From Omphiscola glabra (lineage: Eukaryota; Mollusca; Gastropoda; Lymnaeidae), in assembly GCA_964017045.1 (NCBI GenBank), contig OZ024794.1:23913359-23977358 (forward strand): a stretch of 64,000 nucleotides of DNA. The letters run 5' to 3'. Position numbers and translations under genes: made by a program. Below are positions 11,991-22,059 of this stretch, in pieces. Each line of letters opens with the position of its first letter. The first letter of the stretch is position 1. Below the pieces are notes generated by a model. That model was not told where the DNA came from. It did not search any database and saw only the letters and a program-made list of their open reading frames with translations.

Positions 11991-12153
11991 TCATCATCAT
12001 CATCATGTCCCTTAGTTCTTGGATCGTTAGGGCGCCACGGTTAACATGAAAACTATCCATCCCCATTCCTCTCGTTCTTCTGCACTACACATAGCATCGC
12101 CTAGTTTTAGTCTCGTCCAGTCTTTGATGTTATCTTTCCATCTTTTTCTCTGA
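11991..12153 (-). pseudogene. LINE reverse transcriptase 3' end fragment (same family as 62.2 kb)
   Basis: Read on the minus strand, this stretch closely matches the last 150 bases of the LINE at 62211-63230. Shared features are agaaaaagatgg, aagataacatcaaag, ctaggcgatgctatg, gagaggaatgg and gtggcgccc. The translated core is KRWKDNIKDW, LGDAM and EEREEW, against KRWEDNIKEW, LGDAM and EDREEW in the longer copy. A TAA replaces CAA after VAP, so the frame is broken near its end. It finishes in a (ATG)n-type tail, seen as catcatcatcatcat at 11991-12006, equivalent to the tgatgatgatt tail of the other copy. It is a severely 5'-truncated, older insertion. Confidence 0.9.
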
Positions 12154-12604
12154 CTTGACGTCAGACGGTGGCAAATAAATAAATAGCAAACATATTTTTT
12201 ATGTTACTGCAGTTTAAGCCTCAGGGGAATGACACGCGTTTCTCTACAATCTCTCTGGATAATATTTATTGCTGGTTTTAATACGTTAATACATGGGATC
12301 AGCACCTTGTCGGGTCCAGGTCAGATGGGGGACTAATCTGTTTTGGAGCATGCCTTCCATAATGGAAGCTTAATGACATTTTTGGTCCAGAGCCAGTCTA
12401 AGTTTAATATGCATAACTAACCTGATAAGGTCCCAATGAATAGAAAACTAATCTACCTGATCTGGAATAATAAGGAAATGCTTCTAAATAAATTTGTATT
12501 AAGCAATTCGAAAATCGAATCACTTCCAGCAATCTTTCTAGCAAAGAAGTTACCAGCCGGGGGTAGGGGGTGATCTCCCATTTGGGGAAGGGGGCGAGTG
12601 CTAT

Positions 12605-12757
12605 CAGTGGCGTAACAACGGCTTGGTATTGGGGCAGTTGCCAAGGGCGCCGGCCTGCGCCAATTAAAAAAAGGCGCCGCTAAACTTCTAATTTTTTAAT
12701 TTTTATTATTTAAAAAATAAATTAGCCAAGGGTGTCAAAAACCCAGTTACGCCTCTG
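12605..12757. mobile_element. Short hAT-like MITE, 153 bp
   Basis: The termini CAGTGGCGTAAC (left) and GTTACGCCTCTG (right) are inverted repeats. They are flanked by agtgctat (12597-12604) and agtgctag (12758-12765), an 8-bp duplication with one mismatch. The interior has ccaagggcgccgg and its near-inverted ccaagggtgtc. It is non-coding. The 8-bp duplication favours the hAT superfamily. Confidence 0.85.
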
Positions 12758-12765
12758 AGTGCTAG

Positions 12766-13895
12766 TTCCAGTGGCGTGAAAAAGTTTATCTTCAAATAAT
12801 TCACATATATATTTCGGAATAAGATTCTTAAAATAAATATGGGTCGTAGTAGTGTGGCCTGAAATCGGTCAATAACTGATCTACACGGATTTTCATTTTT
12901 TGGTTAGAAACTACTCAGTATATATTTGAGAAAGAACTTAATTAGCACGTTTTAATTCTAGTTCTCCACCCCCCCCCCCCCAAATTTAGGACAAGACAAT
13001 CTATTACAGCACTGACATGACAGACAGAAATAACAGATCACTGCAGCCCCACGAGTCAATCTATTTCTAAACGCTAACAATATTGCACCCCAGTTTTACA
13101 ACAGTCGTTAAGCTGTGGTCTACAGCCCCGGGGCTTGGCTCACCTCCAGCTCCAGTAAAGGGCTGCACAACATTAATCTAATAGGTACAGACGCCTTTTT
13201 CATGTTTGTTCGGCGTTTTCTTTCCAACCGACGAGTGATGCCAAGGAGGCCAAGCATGAGTGAATAGCGCCATTTTACTGCACAACAACATGGGAAGACG
13301 ATGTGAGTTCAAGCTATTTATGTTAGCCCTCCAGAAGCAAATAATTGTTGCCTTCTGATGTCAAAAAATTAACCAAGTATCCCCTCCGGGGTCTCTTGCA
13401 TTGAAATGAAGTGCCTCTTCGTACGTCTTAGGATCGAGTGAGATTTTCTCGTTCGCCTGCTGCGAGATCGTGATTGTAGAGTTAACACACAAATCAGGAT
13501 GAGAAACGAAATGTAAGGGATGAGTTGTGCTGAAAATACATATATTACAGAGATAGCTTTTGTGAAACTGAAGAATCGTAGAGGTCTCGTATAAGTTAAA
13601 ACTAACTCGTAAATGAGCTGAACATAAAACATACATAATAAAGAAAGACGATTTAGATGGTATTCCTTTTTTATATATGAGTAATGATTAAAAGTTTTTT
13701 GGTAATTATTAAAAAAACTTATGATAAATAATAATGAAATATAGGAATTTATTTTACAAAAACACCAAGAGGATATATACAAAAAAACGGTAAAATAATA
13801 ATATTGAAAATAACACACAATAAAATGATATTACAAAAATAAAACATCAAAAATTTAAATTTCCATAAATCAAATCAGGTAGTAGAAATTATTTT
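12766..13895. other. No recognised gene or element
   Basis: AT-rich, with a poly-C run near 12967-12980. Two overlapping minus-strand frames at 13361-13818 are low-complexity (F/Y/I/S-rich) and carry no recognisable motif. Confidence 0.45.
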
Positions 13896-14035
13896 TAGAG
13901 TTGGGCATATAATGGATTTGAGAGTTAGCATATAATTAAGTTGAGAGCTGGCATATAATTGATCTGAGAGCTGGCATACAATTGATTTGAGAGTTGGCAT
14001 ATAAATTGATTTAAGAGTTGGCATATTTTGCTTTA
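13896..14035. repeat. Minisatellite, about 23 bp, 6 copies
   Basis: The unit is gagagttggcatataattga plus ttt, with imperfect copies. Confidence 0.9.
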
Positions 14036-14892
14036 TATTGAAAGAATGATGCTTGTAAAATTGCATTTAACTAAGTCATGATACATTAAACCAAACGACT
14101 AAATCAATTGGTAAATATATATATATGTTTTAATATCTAAGATACCCATGAATTTTCCCGCGGTTTTAAGTGCAATAAAGTTCAGGTCACGGCCTCCTAT
14201 CATCTAAATCCCAAGCGCTATAAACCAGAGTTTGGCTAATACCCTATTTAACCATAATTGCTTTGTTGTTCATCTTATGCTTTCTAAAAAAAAAAAAGGT
14301 TTTGGCCGATCGTTTCAAGCGCTAAGTATCACTCCGCTTGCTGGACACATACGAGAGTAAGATTGAGAGTGGATTAAGACTTGGTCATTTTCTCTCAGAC
14401 CAATTGTTTGGCGAATGACCCACATTATCAGTTCAAACAGTTCATTCGTTTAACACAGACAACAGACGTGGGTGTCAGAAGGTCTTCTTTGTGGGCTTGC
14501 CGGGGCCGATTATTTAGCACCGATTTGTGAGATGGTAGACGGGATGGTAGTTGGGGCCCAGGGCCGTGCCAAAGAAACATTTTCGCCATTGACAAGACTG
14601 AATTTTGGCGCCCGATTTCTGAAAAAAAATATATATTGATTAAATATATTTGCATCTATTTTGGCCCCTTTCCGCTTGGGCGCGAGTATTTCGCTGTCAA
14701 ACGAGTTTGTTGGAGTCTGAATGAAAATGTAATGTGAACTTTGTTTTTTCCTTATCAAAATAATGTCCCATTAAAATGTATGATTAACATTAGAAATAAA
14801 AAAAAAAAAAATAGTTTATCGTAGACCTTATGTAGCAGACTTTTAAAATATTTGTTATATTCTCTTATCTGTTTTTAAAAAAAAATAATGTT

Positions 14893-15085
14893 AGTTTTCG
14901 CGATAGGGGCGTAATTTCAGATTTTTTTCAGGGGGTGGCTAAACCAAAACTTTGTCGGTTTGTTATGTTGTTTATTACTGGAGACGCCACAAGCACATAG
15001 CAATTTTAAAAAAAACCCTGCAAATTCGAGGGGGAGGGAGGGGGTAAATGCCCAACCCTGCCCTACCCAAATGATCTCCCTGTTT
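14893..15085 (+). mobile_element. Dispersed repeat family B, copy 1
   Basis: It shares with 19935-20080 the ordered words aaccaa..ctttgtcgg / cttggtcggc, gttatgttgtttattactgg / gttaagttgcttattactag, agacgccac / agaagcaac, aaccctgcaaa / aacctgcaaatgc and ctgccctacccaaatgat / ctgtcctacccaaatgat. It is non-coding and its class is unknown. Confidence 0.7.
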
Positions 15086-15417
15086 CGCAAGCTAGCTTTG
15101 CAGGTAGCAGCTCTTATAACTGGAGACAGGTCTTAATTCTAAACTTGTTAGCTATCATTGTTGAAGCAGTGATCGACTTTTTAACACAGAAATATCGCTA
15201 TGCATTTACTGTAGCTGATGCGAGACAGGAATACATACTCACCGATTACTGAATAATTAAGTGTGTAAACACAACTATTATGATGTTGTAATCAAAGTAA
15301 AATCACGTATATTTTTATTCCATTTCGCCTGCTCTAAACACGAAGTTCGAAATTAACCATAATTACAGACATTTTAGACATACGGCCAAATAACCTATTT
15401 TAAAATATTTTGTTTTT

Positions 15418-15551
15418 AAACAAGACGACTGTGCTACGTCTATATCGCTAGACGACTGTGCTACGTCTATATCGCTAGACGACTGAGTTACGTCGATATC
15501 ACTACTCCGTTGAGATACGTCTATAACACAAGACGAGTGAGTTGCGTCTAT
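15418..15551. repeat. 27-bp minisatellite, left segment (5 copies)
   Basis: The unit is acgactgtgctacgtctata plus tcgctag. The same unit resumes at 16274, so this and 16274-16460 were one array before the GC-rich repeat inserted. Confidence 0.93.
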
Positions 15552-16273
15552 ATATCTCATTAGGAAATGGCGTCAGCGGGCCGTCGAGCTAGTGCTCCTA
15601 ATGCCCTCCCTGGCGTCCACCCACACCCGCCAGCCGCCGGGTGTCCCCGACGCCGGGCCGTGCGGGAAGACGCCAGAGACCTCCCCGGGCGTTGGACGCC
15701 CCCACCAGCAACTGCTCGATCGAGTTTGCTGATGGAGGCCCCCCCCCCCGGCCCGGAGACGTCTGGTCGACCGAAGACGCTGTGTTTCAAGCGTCCGTAG
15801 TCCACTTTCCTAGGGGCCGGGACGGTAAATTAACGTCCTAATATCTCCCCACACCCGTCCCGGGGAAGCATTGGACGCCCTCTAAGAGGGATTCTACAGT
15901 GGGTTTCTACCTCGCAACTAATTCGCGAAGTAGCTGGGACGAAACGGTTGCCTAGGAGCAGCTTTCTCAGGGCTGCATATTTAGAATCACCGGCCATAGG
16001 CTTCCACCACAGCCTATCGCCTCATATCCCTTAACGGCAACTTGTAATCATGATCCCTACCCTGTGTTTGCCTTTTCTTCCCCCCCGTGAAGCATCACAG
16101 GTGGCAGCCCTGTAGGAGCTGTTTATTCCAGCAACTACCATGCATGGCCGTGTCTGCCACGCGGGACACGCAATGGTGGTAATGTGCCCCGGGTTAACGC
16201 CGAGGGGGTCGGTGGCCAGCGCTTCCAAATCGGCAAGCCACTACAGACTTTAAACCGGAATCCCGGGGGGGAG
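15552..16273 (-). mobile_element. GC-rich dispersed repeat, copy 2, inserted in a minisatellite
   Basis: This roughly 720-bp GC-rich block is similar in reverse complement to 3999-4977. It sits in an AT-rich neighbourhood and interrupts a 27-bp tandem array. The word gagttgcgtctata occurs on both sides, and could be a 14-bp target duplication or simply the array unit. Overlapping frames on both strands follow from the GC content. No protein domain is recognisable. Confidence 0.75.
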
Positions 16274-16460
16274 TTGCGTCTATAACATAAGACGATTGCG
16301 TTACGTCTATATCACTAGACGACTGAGATACGTCTATAACACAAGAGAATTGTGTTACATCTATAAAACTAGACGATCGAGTTACATCTATAACACTAAA
16401 CGATTGAGCTACATCTATAACAAAAGACGATGGAGTTACATCTATGACACGGGATGATTG
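16274..16460. repeat. 27-bp minisatellite, right segment (7 copies)
   Basis: Continuation of the array at 15418-15551, with unit acgattgagttacatctata plus acactag. Copies are more diverged than on the left. Confidence 0.93.
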
Positions 16461-16938
16461 AGCCACATTTGTAGTTCACACACCGACAAGGTCATCTGTC
16501 CATTAACACCGGAGTTATTTGCCAAATTTTATCCCATTTACCTCTTTTCAATCAGGTTAATGGGGTGTACGGCCTTCACCTCTTTAAAATATCGAATATC
16601 TGACGTCAAGGTCTTGGGACAATTAAATATAATTTCTTGTATGCTCACGTGAACGTTGCATCCCCAGGATAAGAATCTCTCATTTAGACATATTTAAATT
16701 GTTACGGTAAAGAAACATACCTGAATGTAACCCTAGGAACTTTATTCTTTTAACGAAGACAACAAGCTTTAACAAGTCGGACTAAATCAATAAGCAAAGA
16801 TACTTAAGTATTTCTGTGGGAGAAAAAACAAGTTGGGAGAAAATAGCATTTTAAAAAAAAACTTGTAAACATTTCTTTAAGAGTCCTACGCATTTCAGGC
16901 AAAGCTTTTGAGGCTATTATTTAATTGATGTCCTAGTG
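16461..16938. other. No recognised gene or element
   Basis: AT-rich stretch with no repeat, motif or frame of note. The last 8 bases are the left target duplication of the hAT element that follows. Confidence 0.4.
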
Positions 16939-17136
16939 CAGTGTTTCTCAACGTCCCTAATTCCGCGACCCTTTAATAAAGTCCTTTATGTTGCGGCGAC
17001 CCCGCAACCACAAAGTAATTTTCGTTAGTACTTCATAATTGTATAGCATATGTGTTTCCCGATGGTCTTAGGCGACCCATGGGAAAGGGTCGTTCGACCC
17101 TCAAAGGGGTCGCGACCTACAGGTCGAGAACCGCTG
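16939..17136. mobile_element. Non-autonomous hAT element, 198 bp
   Basis: It starts CAGTGTTTCTCAACG and ends GTCGAGAACCGCTG, the inverted termini of the well-known CAGNGGTTCTCAACC hAT MITE group. The interior is rich in gcgacccc / ggggtcgcgacc. The flanks tcctagtg (16931-16938) and tcccagcg (17137-17144) match at 6 of 8 positions, both differences being transitions. This fits an aged 8-bp duplication. Confidence 0.9.
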
Positions 17137-17317
17137 TCCCAGCGGCTCAGCTTTAGCAATATAAAATGGATTCATTCCATTGAAAGTGGCTAGAAAGAAT
17201 GACTAAGATTGCTTTCAGGGTATAACTACCTCTGTTGTTTAACACCTGAACGTGTCTGGTTCAAGTGCAGAGACCTACAATCGAGAGGCGTGTTTTCTTA
17301 GTTGATTAGTTCATTTT

Positions 17318-17665
17318 TTAAAAAAAAAAATCCTTAACTTTAACTTCGCTTTTCTCTGTGGCTGGCTGAAAAGGCTTTGTGGCAATATACTCGGACGGCT
17401 AATTGCCCCACTTCCCGTCAAGCTATTGAGCTGAAACTTGGCACAAGATTCGCTTGCCGATGACATTAAGTTCTTGCAAATTTTCAGCACCACCCTCCAA
17501 CCCAAACCCCACCAAATCAGTTGTTGTTTTTTTTTTACTGTGTTTGAAAGGGAGGATAAATTGAAATTCCCGATAACTGCACTGAGATTCTTTACAAAAT
17601 AAGGCAAGTGCGTTTGGTGCGTAATATTTTCATTGTTTTTATGAAATTGTTGGTGAAAGAAAGCT
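17318..17665 (+). mobile_element. Dispersed repeat family A, copy 3 (near full length)
   Basis: It contains taactttaacttcgctttt, tgtggctggctg, tcggacggctaattgcccca, cttcccgtcaagctattgag, ctgaaacttggcacaagatt, gataactgcactgagattct and ggtgcgtaatattttcattg. It is one of the longest copies, so it is useful for a consensus. It ends just before the duplicated SAP-exon block. Confidence 0.8.
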
Positions 17666-17744
17666 GCTGTGTATAGGAGACTGCAACTTCCATTGTCCTC
17701 CAGAGTTATCGTTCATATCGGGGGAGTACAAAGAACGTACAAAG

Positions 17745-17904
17745 ATGGCTGATCACATGGCGAAAACAGCATTTGAAACCTGGCGATTTGAAGAAATTAA
17801 GAAATTTTTACGGGAACTGCATCAGCCGGTAACTGGAAATAAAGCAAAACTTGTAGATCGGGCACGCGGCTGTGTAGCGTTGCGAATTTGTGGGGGGAAA
17901 AAAC
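17745..17904 (+). CDS. Putative first exon encoding a SAP-like motif
   Basis: ATG at 17745 in a good context (aaagATGGct) opens a frame running to a GTATGT splice-donor sequence at 17905, giving about 53 codons. Unspliced it would stop after 63. Residues about 14-40 (W-R-F-E-E-I-K-K-F-L-R ... P-V-T-G-N-K-A-K-L-V-D-R) fit the SAP pattern: a hydrophobic helix, xPVxGxK, then a LVxRA helix. SAP motifs bind DNA or chromatin, and also occur at the N-terminus of several transposon-like or nuclease-like animal proteins. I find no downstream exon in the window, so this may be a real 5' exon, a dispersed exon copy or part of an element. The duplicate downstream has an in-frame stop. Confidence 0.5.
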
Positions 17905-18064
17905 GTATGTATCTGAGAAATTTTTCTAATTTCTAGGTGAAAAAGATTAACAAGGGCAAAAACCTCTGCTTCTTCAGACGATTGCAGTGCCCTATAGGAG
18001 ACTGCAACTTTCCCTGTCACCCAGAGTTATCATTCATACCGGAGAGTACATAAAAAGTACAAAG

Positions 18065-18519
18065 ATGGCTGCTCACATGGCGAAAACAGCATTTGAGACA
18101 TGGCGAGTTGAAAAAATTTAGAAATTTTTACGGGAATTGCATCAGCCAGTAACTGGAAATAAAGCAGAACTTGTAGATCGGGTATCTGGAAAGAAAGCAG
18201 AACTTGTAGATCGGGTATCTGGAAATAAAGCAGAACTTGTAGATCGGGTATCTGGAAATAAAGCAGAACTTGTAGATCGGGTATCTGGAAATAAAGCAGA
18301 ACTTGTAGATCGGGTATCTGGAAATAAAGCAGAGCTTGTAGATCTGGTATCTGGAAATAAAGACGAACTTGTAGATCGGGTATCTGGAAATAAAGCAGAA
18401 CTTGTAGATCGGGTATCTGTAAATAAAGCAGAACTTGTAGATCGGGTATCTGGAAATAAAGCAGAACTTGTAGATCGGGCACGCGGCTGCGTAGCGTTGC
18501 GAATTTGTGTGAAAAAAAC
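18065..18519 (+). pseudogene. Broken duplicate SAP-like exon with internal amplification
   Basis: This is a copy of the exon at 17745. ATG at 18065 is followed by the same MA.HMAKTAFETWR.E start, but codon AAG has become TAG (…E-K-I-stop-K-F-L-R…), so the exon is broken. After that the frame is open again from 18137 and the SAP C-terminal segment, SGNKAELVDRV (11 codons), is repeated ten times before the normal RARGCVALRIC ending. The donor is changed to GTATCT at 18520. Variants (SGKK, SVNK, KDE, DLV) are few, so the amplification is recent relative to the duplication. Confidence 0.75.
18166..18480. repeat. 33-bp minisatellite inside the SAP-like exon (10 copies)
   Basis: The unit is agatcgggtatctggaaata plus aagcagaacttgt. 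It is exactly 33 bp, so the 11-residue unit stays in frame. The founder is the single aactggaaataaagcaaaac / ttgtagatcgggc segment still seen once at 17830-17870. Confidence 0.97.
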
Positions 18520-18641
18520 GTATCTATCTGAGACATTTTTGTAATTTCTAGGCGAAAAAGATTAACAAGGGCATATACACTGATTTTTCAGATCGTTGCA
18601 GTCCCCATAAGCGGGTGCGCCATTAGAATATTAATATATTT

Positions 18642-18830
18642 CAGTGGCGTGGAAAAAAAATGCGTTTGCGAGGGGAGTGGGGTAGCACTAATTGGTATTT
18701 TTATAAAATGCTTTACTCGTATGCATGTGTTGTCAAAGTTTCAGCCCACCCCTTCCCTCCCTTTTGCTCGATGTTACAATTTACAAAGGATTTATTTGAA
18801 CAACTTTGTTTGTAGGGGTTGTTTAATTTT
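18642..18830 (+). mobile_element. Diverged copy of the 9498-9655 MITE region
   Basis: It shares cagtggcgtg, gcgttt/gtggttgcgag, actaattgg.attt.tataa, a ttatttgtatgc / tactcgtatgc block, and ggatttat.cgaacaacttt with 9498-9655. The termini are degraded. Confidence 0.65.
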
Positions 18831-19389
18831 GTTAGTTTTTTTAAAAAATTTTGTATGTGTTTTAAATTGTAAAAAAGCTTTATAGTCCATTTTAATGACT
18901 TTAACGTTACAGTGTTTATCACTTATGTTAAGATATCAGCTGTACTTTGATGTCATATGAAAGTGGTTGCCATGGCAAAGGTTCACGAGTGTTTGCAGCT
19001 GAATAAAAAATACAATCATATTCTTTTTTTTTTTGTTTAAAAGGAATATTTTCCATTACGACTTATTTTGTGTCAAAAATTTGAGGGTTTACATGAAGCC
19101 CCTTTCCTAAAAACTTCTCAGAGGCGTCCATTAACTATGTCAAAAAATAGAGGGGGGCAAGGGGGTAGGAAATGTTTGACAGTTGTTAACAAGGAAGATG
19201 GGGAGGTTATAATTTGTTGACATCAACAATCATGTTTTCGCTTTTAAAATTTCAATCTTAAAAATTGACTGGTTATTAAATTATTAATTTTTTTTTTATA
19301 TAAGTGTAAGTGAGTGTAAATAGTGGTATAATATTTCGGCTTTTGACAATATAAGATTTATTTAATGTGTGTCTGTCTGTGCACTTCAG

Positions 19390-19801
19390 ATGGCTGGTCA
19401 GCTTTTAGCACACTTTGTTAGTGCAAGAGAAGTCAAAAGTTGGCCTCTATTCACCTGTAGATTCTGTTTTGTCGCAAATGACTAGGGCGGTATGTTTGCA
19501 ATATCATGTTGCAGGTATGGAACAAGGACAAGGTTCATTTGTCATGTGCAGTCAAGATAAATGATATTCATAGTGTAAAAAAATGATATTTTGATAATTA
19601 GGGGTAACAATAATAACATCGATGCTTGAATGGATTTTAAAAATATGTAAAATCTATTTTGCTTCAGACATCATGTTGAAAAAGCATGTTCAAAAGCACC
19701 GACAATGCCCTCTTGAGCATAAGAAATTAGTACCTGCTCCTCAACAAAAACAATATTCGACCTATGCGATATCTGCAAGGAGACAGAGAGAGAGGTTATG
19801 A
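19390..19801 (+). pseudogene. Intron-split C2H2 zinc-finger remnant
   Basis: An acceptor-like cacttcag precedes ATG at 19390. The frame reads MAGQLLAHF… and includes FTCRFCF (cysteines at 19456 and 19464), then a TAG at 19483 and a GTATGT donor at 19490. A gcttcag acceptor at 19661-19667 reopens the frame as DIMLKKHVQKH. Joining the two would give a C-x2-C…LKKH-x3-H finger with 13 residues between cysteine and histidine, one more than usual and including the stop codon. Downstream, CDICKE in another frame suggests a second finger broken by a frameshift. It is decayed coding sequence. Whether it was a host gene fragment or an element protein is open. Confidence 0.45.
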
Positions 19802-19934
19802 CAATTATTGCTCACATCGACAATACTACTATTTTAAGTGCTGAATGGTTAGATGAGGATGATGTTGACTTCTCTGGTACATCAGTTCCCCAAGATGAAA
19901 ATAATAAATCAATAGCTATTGACCATGCCCATCA

Positions 19935-20080
19935 GGGATGAATAAAAGGGGGGGGGGGACAAAACCAATACTTGGTCGGCATGTTAAGTTGCTTATTACT
20001 AGAGAAGCAACAATACATATACATTTAAATAAAACCTGCAAATGCCCCCCTGTCCTACCCAAATGATGTCCTTGCTGCCC
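19935..20080 (+). mobile_element. Dispersed repeat family B, copy 2
   Basis: Pairs with 14893-15085. Best-preserved blocks are gttaagttgcttattactag and ctgtcctacccaaatgat. Confidence 0.65.
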
Positions 20081-20796
20081 ATTGTTACAATAGAGGAAAA
20101 ACCTGGCTATTCCACAGGAAAATGATAGCAGCGAGAAACTATACTATAATTGTCAGCTTTACTGACAATAATCATATTTATACCACAAAAAATGATATTT
20201 AGTCTTTAATAACCTTATAATTGATTCTGCATTATAAAATTTTAGTGTAAAAACTTTGTAACTGGTTGATAATGTAATAAAATATTTTCCCTATAATGTG
20301 TGTCATTAAAATAGATTAGCGTAAAGTAAAATTTATTTATATTATAATTTTTTTTGGGGCGGGTGGGGGGGGTGTTAGAAAATGTTGACATAGTTAAATA
20401 GGGGAGGTCATTAAAAATTTGACAGTTGTTCACATGGGGAGTAAGGTGTCAAAATTGTTGATGTAATTAATGGACGACCCCTTAGGGGGACATATCTAAA
20501 CATATACACATTCATGACACAAGGACTCAATTTTTGTTTCATCTTAAAACAAAAGCATTATATTAATAAAAAAATAAATGTACATTGCTTAACCACCAAT
20601 CAATATAAATTTCTTTCCCCAGGCCAAAACTAATGGATTTCCATTAATACAAAAATTGGAAACAGAGAGACAATCTACCCATCTAAAACATCATAACTAA
20701 AAATAACTTATGGAAAAGCTGTAAAAAGTTTCAAGACGTTTTAAAGTAAATGCCGCCTTTAATATCGATGTTCTCACATAAAAGCTCCGAAGACGA

Positions 20797-21020
20797 TGAC
20801 AAATGGAGCTTATCTCTCAAATATAGCGCAAAAACAATGACAAATAAAGCTAATATCTAAAATATAGCACCAATAGAAATGACAAATGGAGCTAATATCT
20901 AAACTATAGCATCAATGACAATTACATATGGAGCTAATCTCTCAAATATAAACCAAAGCCAATTACGTATGGAGCTAATCTCTCAAATGTAGCCCCAAAG
21001 ACAATTTAACGTGGAGCGAA
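20797..21020. repeat. Degenerate tandem repeat, 41-42 bp, 5-6 copies
   Basis: The unit resembles atgacaaatggagctaatct plus ctcaaatatagcaccaaagac. Divergence among units is moderate. Confidence 0.85.
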
Positions 21021-21547
21021 TCCTTTGTTGTTGTTCTATGTCATCGTAATCCTCTCTTTGTCTCATATCTTCTTTAATCACTCAGAATCCGAATAGCACG
21101 ATTTTATTTTCCGATTCTTAAACGGGGACATCTTCTGACCATAGAGAGATCAAACTATAAAGCAGAGAGCTTTGGTAAAAACTAAACAATTGATTTCGAA
21201 ATTTTTTTGTAAGGAAGAAAAGCTTGGTAGAAAAACGACAAAGATTACTGTGCCCAGACATGAGAGACCGCTCGGAACAAACTAGACTCACCTCGTCCAA
21301 TAATGTCTGTTCAATGTTAGTTTCCATGACGTGGTTTGAAGATAGAAATTCATGGTAATACAATAGAGCTAAGGTTTATTATCCCTCGGCTGCGATGATA
21401 TTGTCCAGGCTGACATAAAACAATACCAGATCTGTTAAATAAAACTGGATAACATTCAAAAAGCTCCACCATGATTAATCCGCTTCCATAAAGTGTTTCA
21501 TTTAAACTTAAAAAGATCTGGGCCCTGCACCACGACCAATTGGTATA

Positions 21548-21755
21548 TGTGAAAATGACCCCAAAGTAGTATGTAAAAAATTACTCCAAAATGGTATGTA
21601 AAAAATTACCCAAGATAGCATTTGAAAAATGACCCCAAATTAGTTAGTGAAAAATTACTCCAAAACGGTAAGTAAAAAATTACCCAAGATAGCATTTGAA
21701 AAATTACTCCAAATGAGTAAGTGAAAAATTACCACGAAATAGTATGTGAAAAACT
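21548..21755. repeat. Degenerate tandem repeat, about 27 bp, 8 copies
   Basis: The unit resembles agtatgtgaaaaattacccc plus aaaatgg. Two alternating variants (…gtatgtaaaaaattactcc and agcatttgaaaaat…) suggest a 54-bp higher-order unit. Confidence 0.85.
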
Positions 21756-21764
21756 GTTGAGGTT

Positions 21765-21925
21765 TGGGGCGGGGCTTAAACAATTTGACAGAATGTGCTG
21801 TCCTCGGCAAAGAGCTATGTGCCAAGTTTCAGCTCGATAAGATGACGGAAAGGTTTTTCCACCACAAAGAAGCACACGAACGAAATCGAAGTTAAGATAA
21901 AGGATTTTTAAAAAAGTTTTTATTA
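21765..21925 (-). mobile_element. Dispersed repeat family A, copy 4 (5' part, minus strand)
   Basis: The reverse complement reads ttaacttcgatttcgttcgtgtgcttctttgtggtgg…gagctgaaacttggcacatag…ctttgccgaggacagcacat, matching the first half of family A. Confidence 0.75.
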
Positions 21926-22059
21926 CGTTTTGAAATATTTTTTTCTCCCTCCTAAACGAAGGTTATTAATGAACAGTTCTTAATATCCTTCCCTTTCTTT
22001 CCTATAATTACACTCTATAGTGCCTGCCATTATTTGCACCGAAGTGCGACTTTTTAAAT

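Larger units (their letters stand above)
17672..18600 (+). repeat. Tandem duplication of a SAP-exon block (offset 320 bp)
   Basis: Two adjacent copies start gtataggagactgcaacttc (17672) and ctataggagactgcaacttt (near 17991). They share leader, exon, splice-donor region and the following ..aaaaagattaacaagggc..gattgcagt..cccata segment. The second copy is longer because of a 33-bp array in its exon. Confidence 0.9.
19120..20486. mobile_element. Candidate DNA transposon with inverted ends (about 1.36 kb)
   Basis: The left end agaggcgtccattaactatg (from 19120) matches the reverse complement of the right end, aaggggtcgtccattaatta (to 20486). The subterminal words tttgacagttgtt and atggggag recur near both ends. 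The interior carries a decayed zinc-finger-like coding segment and a copy of dispersed repeat B (19935-20080). The target duplication is not clear, and I do not assign a superfamily. Confidence 0.55.

Noticed and set aside
13361..13818. Two minus-strand frames rich in F, Y, I and S
   Set aside because: Low-complexity composition from AT-rich DNA, overlapping registers, no domain.
15560..15841. GC-rich frames on both strands
   Set aside because: Low stop density follows from GC content. They lie in a dispersed repeat and neither matches a known domain. The inter-copy similarity is reported as a finding instead.
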